A DNA stretch of 64,000 nucleotides from Mytilisepta virgata (taxonomy: Eukaryota; Mollusca; Bivalvia; Mytilida; Mytilidae): NCBI GenBank assembly GCA_028015205.1, contig CM051521.1, positions 120,722,614 through 120,786,613 on the forward strand, given 5' to 3'. The notes under the pieces are model-generated. The model searched no databases. It was not told where the DNA came from and worked only from the letters and a program-made list of their open reading frames with translations. Shown here piece by piece: positions 25,601 through 37,600 of the stretch. The position numbers and the translations under genes are program-made. Each line of letters opens with the position of its first letter. Position 1 is the stretch's first letter.

Positions 25601-28600
25601 ATAAGAGCTTTGACAATAGTTGGTGTCTTGATATTCCTTAGGGGAATAGCCTCAGGAAAGCGAGTGGATGTACACATGATTGTCAATAAATATGCGTTTC
25701 CAGTCTTGGTCTTTGGTAAAGGTCCAACGCAATCAATAAGCACTCGGCTGAAAGGTTCTTCAAAGGCTGGAATTGGCAGAAGTGGTGCTGGTGGTATTTT
25801 CTGGTTAGGCTTGCCAACAACCTGGCATATATGGCATGATTTGCAGTATTCTGCGACATCATTTCTAAGTCTGGGCCAGTAGAAATGTTGCAAGATCTTA
25901 AGGCAAGTCTTCCTTATACCTAAATGTCCAGCCAAGGGGGTGTCATGGGCAAGACCAATAATTTCTTGCCTATAGACTTTAGGCACCACCACTTGGTATA
26001 CCACTCTCCATTCCTCCTCTGGGATAGCATCAGGGGGCCTCCACTTCCTCATCAAAATGCCGTCTTGATGGTAGTAACATTCGGCCACTTTGTCTGCTTC
26101 TTCTTGGGGTAGAGCCCTCTTGCGGAGCTGAAGAACCTCATGGTCTTTATTCTGTTCTTCCCTAAACGTTCTTTTGTCTAATGAATGGCTATTCACGTCT
26201 GGCCATGGCATAATTACATGCTTGTTAGTACCAGGTGATCTTATTATGGCCTTTTCTGAAGTACCGGGACCTTCAATGTCGGCAAGAAAAGTGTCAGAAA
26301 GGTCCATATAATCATACTGGCCTTCTTGTAAATCCTCGTCTTGTTGTTTTCTTGCCATCGCCCTAGTAACAACACAAGCTGGATACAGTTCAGCATCATC
26401 TTCAGGTGATTTAACATCCACCACCGGTTCACTTGTAACAATTGGTTCAGCAACCACTTTGTTCCTAGCTAGATCATTTCCTAGCAATAATGAAACACCC
26501 TCAACAGGGAGTGTAGGACGAACACCCACAACAACTGGTCCAGTAATTAAATCTGACTTCAAATAAATACGATGGAGGGGAACATCTATACAACCTAACT
26601 CCACACCTCGTAACAAAACGGAGGCACCAACGGACGTCTCCTCGGACAAAGGCAACACACCTTCTAACAACAAAGACTGAGAAGCTCCAGTGTCCCGTAA
26701 AATCTTAATAGGCTGAGGAGTAGTATTATTAACAATAGAAACAAACCCATCAGACATAAAGGGCTTATAATCCTCCATGTAATCACAAAAACTGGACTTA
26801 AAAGCCTGACTCGCAGGACATTCCAACTTATTGGTAACAACGGGTGTCGTACAAGCACTGGACTTGGGCTTATGATCTCTTTCATTCTTCTTCTGGAGTC
26901 TAAAACAATCAGCCATCAGGTGACCATTTTTCTTACAATAAGCACAAGTTAGTGACTTCTTCTCAAAAGTATCAAACTTTGGACCAGACATATTATAACT
27001 AGACGGACTCTTATTCTGTGCAACAGGCTTAAAATCAGTACGCTCAGTGCTTTGATTTTTGTAATTTCCGCTAGAAGTATTAAAATTTTGACCTTTGAAA
27101 GTTCTTTTATGTGAAATGGTATAATTATCGGAAACAACAGCTGCATCTTGCAATGTCTCAACAGTTTTGTCATCTAAATGTGTTTTTAAGTCTAAATTAA
27201 CACACTGCTTGAACTCTTCTAATAACATTAATTGTCTTAATTTATCAAAATTTTTATCTATTTTCTTTGACGTAAGCCATTTATCAAATAAATCTTCTTT
27301 TTCCCTAGCAAATTCAACATAGGTTTGTGTTTCAAACTTTTTATAAGACCTAAATTTCTGTCTATATGCTTCTGGCACTAGCTCATAAGCTTTCAAAACT
27401 TCCTGTTTAACAGTGTCATAATCAGAACTTTTTTCCGAAGATAGAGCTGAGTAAATTTCAGCGGCCTTGCCCACAAAAACACTTTGCAACATTGTAGTCC
27501 AATAAGGCTTTGGCCATTTCAAATTTTGAGCAATTTTCTCAAATTGTGGAAAAAATTTATCAACTGTTTTTTCACAAAATTTCGGAACCAAACGTATATT
27601 TTTTGCTGCCTCAAAATGTTCTGATTTTGACTTAGTGTTGCTTTCTACTTTAGCCATTTCTATTTTTATTTTCTCCATCTCTAACCTTTCCCTCATTTCA
27701 AGTTCTGCCTGTAATTGTTTTAATTTAAATTCATCTTCTTTTTCTAATTGTTTTAATTTAAATTCATCTTCTTTTTCTAATTGTTTTAATTTAAATTCAT
27801 CTTCTTTTTCTAATTGTTTTAATTTAACTTCGTTTTCCAATTGTTTTTCCAATTGTTTTAATTTAAGTTCATGTTCTAATTCAAGCTGTTTTAATTTTAA
27901 AGCATCAACATTTTCGACCTTGAGGTCAAGAGCCTCTTCACCAAAAATTTCTAAATCAACTAAATTGTCTATTACCAAATTTTTTATAATTTGTTTTCTC
28001 ATAGATGTTCTAAAATCTATTTTTAGATGTTTAGCAAGCAACACTAATTCTTCTTTCTTTAATTTATCAAACCCTTCCAGGTCTGGCGTTTTCAAAAATT
28101 TACCAGCATCAAATTCCATTTTGTAGAATTTTGTTGGCTAATTCTAATAAAAATACTGAAAAAATTTAATAAGATATTAACGTTATCCCAAGACGAGCCC
28201 CCAATTTCTGTTACGGCCGAAATCACCTTTTAAATTGTAGCCAACAAAAGACACAAATCAATAATAAAATTTAACAAGATTTATTATATACAAAGTTTAC
28301 AAAAAATATTACAAAAAGAAACTAAAATGTCAACTTAACTGTTCAAAATCCTGTTTTTTCTTGATCCGGAATTCTGGTCACTGTTGCCTGAATCCAAACG
28401 GAATATTATATCCAATCAGTCACAATCTAGTATGATGTAAGGTAAATAAATGTGTGTGTCAAGGATGATGTGTGAGACGTAAATAAATCCAACAGCTGAG
28501 AACACAAGAATATCAGGTCCAATAAGTTCTGATCTGCAAGTTTAACTTTCGTGTCCATATATATACTGTAGAACGGAAACTTCTGGAATACGGTAGAAGT

Positions 28601-31600
28601 TCGAATCACACCATAATTATTACGTAAGTCAAATAGAAAGTTCTAGTCATTCCATCAGTATCCATTATTGTTCCAGTGATTTCTAAACTGCGCAGTTATA
28701 ACATTATTTGGTAAACAACTATAAATATTATGTAAACACATTATACACGTCACAAGGCCACACAAAACAAACCAGGCCAAGATAAATAAATATAATAATT
28801 ACAATATCATAACACAAAACAAGGGCATATGTTATGTTGTTATGACGGTAGACTTCCGATTGATCTTACTTAGTAAGCAGAAAATTCGAATCTAACCAGT
28901 CCTCGTTTTAATCGTTTATATTATCACATTCTATAGATTTATTATTGCAATCGTTTGATTTTTTATTAAAGCAGCCGTATCTTCATGTAAATAAGAACCA
29001 GCCATGAAGCAATGTTTTAATACTATGATATTATTAATTAACAATTTCCGTATTGGTTTAGTTATTGGTCCGAGGGTATTGCAGCAGGCCAAGGACCAAT
29101 AACTTGGCCAATACGCAAATTTTCAATTAATGATATCGTTGTTAATTAACTTTTCATATTACATAGAATTATCTTTTAAATATAGTCTGTCAAATTGAAC
29201 CACAATTCTCTAAGAACTCAAGGGAATCTAAGTTACGAAAGTTACGAAAGTATACTTTTTGTAAAGATTTAAAAAAAATCATCTATTTTCTAGTTAAACT
29301 TTATGAGACAAGTAAAATGAATGGTCACAAGTGGGGTAAAAATAATAGTTATTATATTTTAAGTAGTTTTTTGCACAATCGTCCAACAGTGCAGTCCCTA
29401 TAGATTTGCATGTGTGAAAATCCCCGGATGTCGGCCAATACGGACCGGAAGCTCATCAGGCCTCTCAGTAAAGTTCTCATACACTTTAAAAAGTATTAAA
29501 GATAATATGAACATAATATGCACAGACCTTGCGCATTACCATGCCAACCATTCCATTCCATGTTCCATTGTCCTCTAGAGCACCATAGAAGTTATCTGCT
29601 GGGGATATAATTTCATAACTGAAATTTATATTTCACTACTAATTGTTAAATACATTTGGAAAAAGTATGATATCGTTAAGAGATAGAAATCACAAAAAAG
29701 AAACACAACAGAAACCCATAAGGGCATTTATTACTCAAATCGAACATTTGTGGAAATAAGTAGATAAGGAACATGCTACCAATGTAAGCCAAATTGTTTA
29801 CAAAAATGTTTCCAAATATATTTTGCTGCTTTATGCCGGCAAATATTGACCCCCACCCCAACAGGACCAACAAAAAATTAAGGTGGTCTTCCTCCCAAGA
29901 ACCATTTAACAAATATTTTGTCCCTACTGAAAAAAAAAATTATGGCAATTATATTGATCAGACCTCATCAAAATGGGTCGCAGCTGGTGGTGCACTTTCA
30001 GAGGTAAGGTTTCTTTAAATCTTTTCTGTCGATTTAATTAGTTTAGTAACAACAGGTGAACATAAAATTTGGCTTTAAAAAGTTTGGTAACGATCGTATC
30101 TGATGAAGATTAGTTCAGAAATATGCATTGGTATCTGAGTTTATTTCATTACGCACTACCATAATTTACAATTGTACCTAAGTATATACTTTTTATGAAA
30201 AAAATCTTAAAACCGTTTTACAATGACATGAACAATAAAAACATTTTACAGTGTTTTGTGTGTCATTCCAGCATTATATATTGTTTTTAATGTATACATG
30301 TTTTTCGTTATCTAATGAATAATACTTAATTGAATTTAAACTTTAAAGCAAGTTGATTTAAAATGTCGATGCAAAATCCGCTATATGTTTTTTGATTGTT
30401 CTCATCTATGTTGAAGAATACCATTGGAGCCAACTGAAATAAAAAATATTACAAGATATACGAAGATATTTCCTGTATAAGCAGATGGAAAATATTCTCT
30501 TAAATATACGGACCTGAATTAGAATAAATATTACACACTAACGTAGTCTTTCACAGAGGTAAATCTTAATGTTTCGGTCATTTTAACCGCATAATAAGTA
30601 CAAAAGATCGTAATTATTTTATCAAATAATAATCCTGAGCTCAGTAAATTTTTAAGATATACATGTAGTCCCCTTGGCATTGATGCTCCATAGATTTCTA
30701 CATTTTTGTAAGGAAAACTTTTATTGGTCCTTAGGTATAATTTGAATAAAAAGAGTTTGACAAAATTTCATAATGGATATTAAATATCAAATAAGATTTA
30801 TTTTAGATAATTAAACTGAATGAGATGTCATAACAGGTTACAACGAAAGGTTTGTGTTCGATACACTGTTGGTGTGGCAGGTAATGCAGGGAGACAATTT
30901 ACGAATGACCATGGATAGTTTGGACAAATTAAAGACATTTGAGAGCAAATAAACGTATGAAATGATTTGGGATATAACCAGTATTTCTTATTCACATTCC
31001 GATAATATATACTTTCAGCCAAAACACGTCATATTACATGTAAGCAAACAGAAATACCTATCAAATGATACATGATGTGCAACTGATTTTTGACATAGTA
31101 TAAAGCTATTTTGCTCGTTTGCTACACCCACCAGTCTTTGATGTCACATCTGAACAAAACAGGACAAAGTGGTTTTCATAATTTACTTGGCATGTGTTGT
31201 TTTGTTGTTTTTAATATTGTTTCAGCCATTTATGTATAAATGTTAGTAATTTTACATAGCATGGACTAGTGTTTAATTTGTTCAGAAAAACCATTCATGG
31301 AGAGATAGGTCACGTATTACCGGAATTGCAGCAACTCTTAACGTAGCATTTCCAAAGTCAACGAAATCATTTCCAAATAGACGTTTCCCATTTAAAAGTA
31401 GGCCTTTCTTCTTTGACCATGAACCCATATATTTCCATGACTCAACAGAGTTGGTCTCAGTACTACAGATGTCATATTTTACACTATCAGTATGTGTTTT
31501 CTGGATCATCTACAAAAATGGGAGATTAAAAATATGTGACTAAGAAAATGACAGAGCAAACTAAAACAAATGCTTGTCTTAAATGGTTAATATGTTTATA

Positions 31601-31636
31601 AGAATGCAATATTCTTCTGTTAGAGTTTCATATAAT

Positions 31637-31687
<51 letters not shown>

Positions 31688-34600
31688 CATAGTATATAGG
31701 AAGTGGGTGGGGGGACAACACAAGGCGGATAATTCTTGGCATGCATTTGTACACCCGCATATGCACTGTACAAATGCCGCTAAACAAATAACAATAAACT
31801 GCTGATGTTCGTTCTCTTTACTAGACAGGTGTTGTATATCATGTAACTTAAATGTTCTATAGGGACTTGGATTATAGAGATAAAGTTATTTTTTTTAATT
31901 TAAAATGAAGGTATTAGTTCAAGTATCCTTACAGAATCCATTATACCATGAACAACTCTCCTGTCAGGTGGAATGTTCCGTTGATTACAGTTGATAGGTT
32001 CTAGTGTGGTGATGTTATACTCTAATACAGCTTGAGAAAATATATCCATAGTCAAAGACAACGCGTTTGTTAGATACATGTATGATTCTAAACCCTGTAA
32101 CAGAAGAATTATAAATCTTACAATTACAGTTATATATCTTTTTTTACAAATGAACTTAGTTTACATTTTGCTTGATTGTTTGTTGAGAAATAATTAATGA
32201 TCTACTATTTTGCTTCTATTATATATTAGATATCTTATTTATTTCCAAATGCTCACATTTACTCTTTATATTATAATTATCGTAGGTTAAACGATGACAG
32301 TATTATAACTAATTAAAAATAATCTATCCGATCTGTTATACAATCGTGTAAAATACATGTACCTTATTTTGCAAGCCGCCATCAACACAGTTTCCTTGTG
32401 ACGTAAGAGATAAGTAACTATCTGGTCTAATGGCGATAATTCTATGATTTTCTGTTCCATTAATCGGTTGCAAGTGAGTGGCGCTTTTCACAATAATCCA
32501 GGAATAACCGACAGATTTCTCTTTTATAACCTGATTTCAGAAACAAAAGAAACAAAAAGAACTCATGTTGGCAGAGTCAACTTAATAAGCTGTCGTTACC
32601 CCACATATTTCCGAAAGCAATTGGGTTCGACGATTTACCGAAAAGCAGGAAAGAACCTTAAAATCAGATAAAATCAGATGCATTGAAATGATAAGTTCTG
32701 CCATATTTTCCATAACTGAGGCAGGGCTTCTAACATACTCTTTACCAAATTTAAAAGTACCTGTGTACACTACATGATATACACCCTTATATTCCAATAA
32801 GATAAAGGTTACATTCAAATTCACATATAATGTTGTTTTGCCTTTGTAAACCAAGACACTCGTTTCTTATAAGGATTATCTGTTTTAAGAGTGTTGTAGC
32901 ATTGTTGAAGTTCGATAATTTAATTGTGGCAAGGCCGAGGTTCCAATGGAATAAAGGTTCCCTTTTTTCGAAGCTTTTACCTTTACACTCTTTTATTTTT
33001 TGTCCATGAGAAATAGGGATTTTTGGGAAGAGTCCTAGAACTGACCCAGATTCCAAAATCAGAAAAATTGATTTGAAAAGTTTTAGGCCTTCTTAAAGCA
33101 TTGTCATTGTACCTTGTTATGAAGTGTCTGTTGCTTTTCTCAACTTTTTGCTTAATACACAATTACCATGTGCACTATATCCAGGATGTACACCAATATA
33201 TTCCACTACAGCAAACATTACATTCAAATTTAAATGTTCCTGCGCTTTTACAAACCAAGGAACTTGTTTCTAATTTTCATATTTTCTAAATTTGCATTAT
33301 GTTGATTGATATGTTATATTTTTCCATCCTTTTAAGTGGTGAGTTATGTCAATTACCAGTGTATATATTGAACAATTCATTATTCTGATAAAATAGATGA
33401 AATAAAATAGAACAATTAGCTACCGTTTTCGCGGACATTTGAGATGTAATTTCGCTCTGCAGCTTTTTGAGTTATTGTTTGCCTTTAGACTTTTTACGGC
33501 CGGAATAGTGATGAAGAACCATCAGTTATCCAAAAGGAGAAGAAAATATTTATGAAAATTCTATGGTCTTCATTACAAAATGATATATCGTTATGAAATA
33601 TCAGTTTTTCTTCAAGAGCACCTAATTTCACCTTAGTTTTTATATATTTGATTTAGTGAAAGTTCATCTTGCTTGAGATTTAATTTTTGTACTGTCTTTG
33701 AATTTTAATTTAGTGGACTTTTCCCTAACATTATTTCCTTGGTATTTTTTTTTTTTTTTTTTATCTTAAATGAAAATAAAAATCTTTTCAATTTGTAGTA
33801 GTTTTGTCAATTCGCCATAACCGAATTGACATTTTACGTGACTAATAAATTAAGCGCTAGTCGGATAACCAAAATTTCTTTCTATTTTTTGGTTTGGCAC
33901 ATGTTGCCAAATTTCTTTGTTATGTTTCTGCTCTTGTCCTCATTTATTCCGGTGTTTTCTTTGTCTTTGAATTTTTGATTACTGATTGGCCTAATCATAT
34001 TTTGTACCTGTTTAAATAAGTTGGTTACTGTTTCACCAGTGGCTAAAATAAACACTCCATCAGGTTCGTGTTTCCTTAAATAATGTAAGTAACGGTATGT
34101 CGAATTGTATTTCTCTGTATTCACAATCCTTGATGAAACCGATTGTAACGAAAATTGTCGGATCAGGTCAAACAAACAAATGGAATCTAAAAATATAGAC
34201 GATAAATAAGAAATTCATTACTAACATGTTTCAGAAGGGTCTCCAGTAGTTACAAGCTATAGAAAGGAGATGATTTAGTATTCGGAAAGATGTTACTATA
34301 TTTAAGTATCTGACAATCTTCAATCCACTTCACATATTTCGTGTCATTACAAATGTACATATGCCAATGCAAACCATACAGCATATAATAAGTTGATAAT
34401 GATGTTATATGTCAGATTTACAATAGCTACATGTAGTATAGACCGTATTTTCAATTTTAAATCAATAAAGACGCCGTATTTCTTACTTTGTGTTCATATA
34501 TGAAAAAGTATGGATATGAAATAAATTTTCCGGAAGGAAACATCCAATCTCCGAATTGAACAGACCAAAACTAGACCCATAGTGTTTGTAACACGATCTG

Positions 34601-37600
34601 AATGAATTGCAAAAACACAAAAATCAGCAAGCTCAGGGCCTACATAAGGTTGAAATAATCACCAGGCTGTCCAGCACAATCAATCACAATACTTCCTGGT
34701 GGATTTCATATTGCAACATATTAGAATATCTTATTAAATATGTAATGCAACAATGAAAAAGTTTTCACACGGTAATACCGTCTTGTTTAAACATGGAAGA
34801 GGGATACCTGTCGGGATTGGAGCCGGAAAGCAATATGAGGTTAACAGGTTACGTATTGACACATGTTATATAACACTGAAGTAAATTTTATTAGTTCAAT
34901 TCGTATTGTATTAAGCCATTACACTTCTATAAACTTTGAAGACCGTCCACCGTCAATAATATTCGTCTAGGTCTTCATAAAACTAACTGACCACGTCAAA
35001 AGACCATAACTGATATCTACATATTATATTTACTGTATGATATATCCATATCCATGTTTTTATTGGGGCCTCGGTGGCCGAGTGGTCTAGGTAGTTCGTC
35101 ATGACTACTAATGATCATCAGCCTGTCAACGCTGAGGTTGTGAGTTCGAATCTCACCTGTGGCGGGGTGTGTTCGACTCTGATCTTAATTGACAAGGATT
35201 GCCAATTTTCCTACCGAAGGTCGGTGGTTCTCTCCGGGTACTCCGGCTTCCTCCACCAAAAAAAAAAAAAAACTGGCCGCCGCGAAATAGCCAAATGTGC
35301 TGAAAACGGCGTAAAAACCCAACTAAACAAACAAACAAACATGTTTTTATCGAATTTCTTGTTTCAGATGCATATAACGACCAGTGTAAAAGTATCAAAC
35401 ATAAATAGAATATTTATTACTTACTTAAAGCTGTATCATGAAATAGTAGAACGTTGTGCCACCTCTTGTATTCTGCGATACTTGCCAACAGACTATTAGT
35501 GTAGAAGCAAGGAGGTCTCAGTTGTATAATGGTATTGCTGGTGACATCACACAAATCTTTGGTTACAACTATAGCCAACTGGTGACGGAAAATTGACAAT
35601 TGTACTAGTGCTTTAGCCGTCGCACAGTCAACGAAGAGAATAAAGCCATCTTTTTGTTTTGTTACCAAATTACAAACTACAAATACATTTAGATTAAATT
35701 TGATCAAAACGGGTATACAAGGAAAGGTGTTATATACTAAAAGGTTTCTTGCTTAATAATTATTAAAGAAAGCTGTGCCATTGAACAGGAAATTATTTCA
35801 ATTATGAAATGCTGAAATAGTTCCACATAACTATAGAAATACTTCAATGACGAGTCATTAATCAAGGATATAGACATTTATTCTATTTTCGGACGTCTTT
35901 CGTTATTTTGAAAAATTCAATACAACGGATGATCCTTGCATCAAAATTGTATCTATAATACATCATTTTTATTCAGATTTGTTCAATCAGTTTCCAAAAT
36001 TGTATATTATCCTTTTATGACACACAATTTTTCTGTCCTTAGGCGTCATCACATGGTAAAACGATCTTATAAAATACAACTTCAAAAAATTAGATGGAAA
36101 ATAGGTATACTTTGTTCAAAATTAATTCTGCAATTGATTTATTTTGCCTGGTAGTTCAGGGATTGCATCAAAGCCTTTATTGAAGTGTTATTTCTGACTT
36201 TTTCGTTTAATATAGCGACTCCTACCTGCAGCAATGAGAGCCTAAGCTAGTTTTACAGTTAAAACGAACACAGTGTGATCCTGGTATTTGAAATTGGTAT
36301 GTCATTGCTGACGTTTCGTGTTATCCATTTTGTTGTTAATTTCTACTGGCTGTTAAGCCATCTCTTAAAAACATATATATTCCTGCCTTTCACAATCAGT
36401 ATAAATGATTTTTGAAATATTGCTAAAATAATGGCACGTATAAGTTAAGACATTAAAGACCCTAGTATCATGAATATGTAGACATTCATTTGGCCGTCTA
36501 AATTTTTATATTACTATTAGGCATTTGGTCACAACTCCGTGTCAAAAATTAAGCTTGATTTTAAACACTTTAGACACACTCAGTAAACTTCACATTTCTA
36601 TCTGTTTTAATGTTGTTTTTAAATATTTTTCATAAAATGAAGTCCATGTACGAAAAAAACCCATTTTTAGGACTTGGATGTTGATAGTTAAAATTGTCGC
36701 GGTTTCGATTCCAAAGGGGGTGGGTTTATACCCTCACTAGTTGCACATATTTGTGCTCATTCCTGGCTATCATACAATATATATAATGTGTGCAAATTAA
36801 ATAGTTTTCTGTACTACATGTAAGAGATGAACGTTTACCCAAAAATTGAATTACTGTTAATTCCACAAAGCAAAGTATGCATCTATAACTTGTACTTTTT
36901 CAGTACACATACCACCCCTGAAATAGTTTTCAAACAGGGTCTTCTATAACAAAACATTCATGAAAACCCTTTTACTTCATAGCCTTCACCGTGTCAAGAT
37001 TCCAGTCATACTTGTCCAACCGATTCCACGATAACGACCTACTTTAAGATAACGCAAATGATACATGTATCCGTGATATTGTAGTAAGGCATACCTGTAG
37101 ACACAAGTCGTACTATGTTTTTGTCTGTAATATCAACTGTATCTGTTATTACACTAACTACATCATTTTCTTTTATTTCATTAGATGAAAACAGCTCTGG
37201 CCACACAGATGTCTGAACTAAAACACCTGAAATGCATTTTGTAACTCTAATTCACAAATTCATTTAATAAAGAGCGATTGGCGATCTCATGGATCTACAA
37301 CGATAATATTTTGTGTCTCTCATGTATCTGTCAGAGTCATTTTGAGTTAAAACAATGCTTTGGAAATATTTAAACGAAAACAATAATTAGACATTTTTAC
37401 ATATTGATAAATCTGTGTACTTCATCAGAAACAAAAGCATTGTTTGTTTGTAAAGAAATATCTATTGATAAATAATGCAGATCTAACATGTTTATTACAA
37501 AGGCAAGTATTAAACTTGATACTTTATAAAAATATAATGATCAAATAATAAATTTGAAAAAAATAACATCAACCCCATTACGATTATTTCTTCCAAGATT

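Larger units (their letters stand above)
22882..28818 (-). mobile_element. Full-length Gmr1-like Ty3/gypsy LTR retrotransposon in receptor intron 9
   Basis: Two 606-bp LTRs (22886-23491 and 28209-28814) flank one long gag-pol frame on the minus strand, with a 4-bp target duplication CAAA at 22882-22885 and 28815-28818. A tRNA-Pro-like primer site follows the 5' LTR and a purine tract precedes the 3' LTR. The LTRs look identical by eye, so the insertion is recent. It has the same orientation as the receptor gene. The pol order is protease, integrase, reverse transcriptase, RNase H, which is the Gmr1-type order. RNase H lacks its middle part. Confidence 0.95.

Noticed and set aside
27635..28126. 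Ser/Asn/Phe-rich repetitive frame on the plus strand
   Set aside because: It is the antisense of the Lys/Glu-rich coiled coil of gag on the minus strand and has no support of its own.
35064..35165. Possible functional tRNA gene
   Set aside because: A and B boxes are present, but the sequence continues into a repeat body with tail and target duplication, and an inverted copy exists. It is a SINE head.
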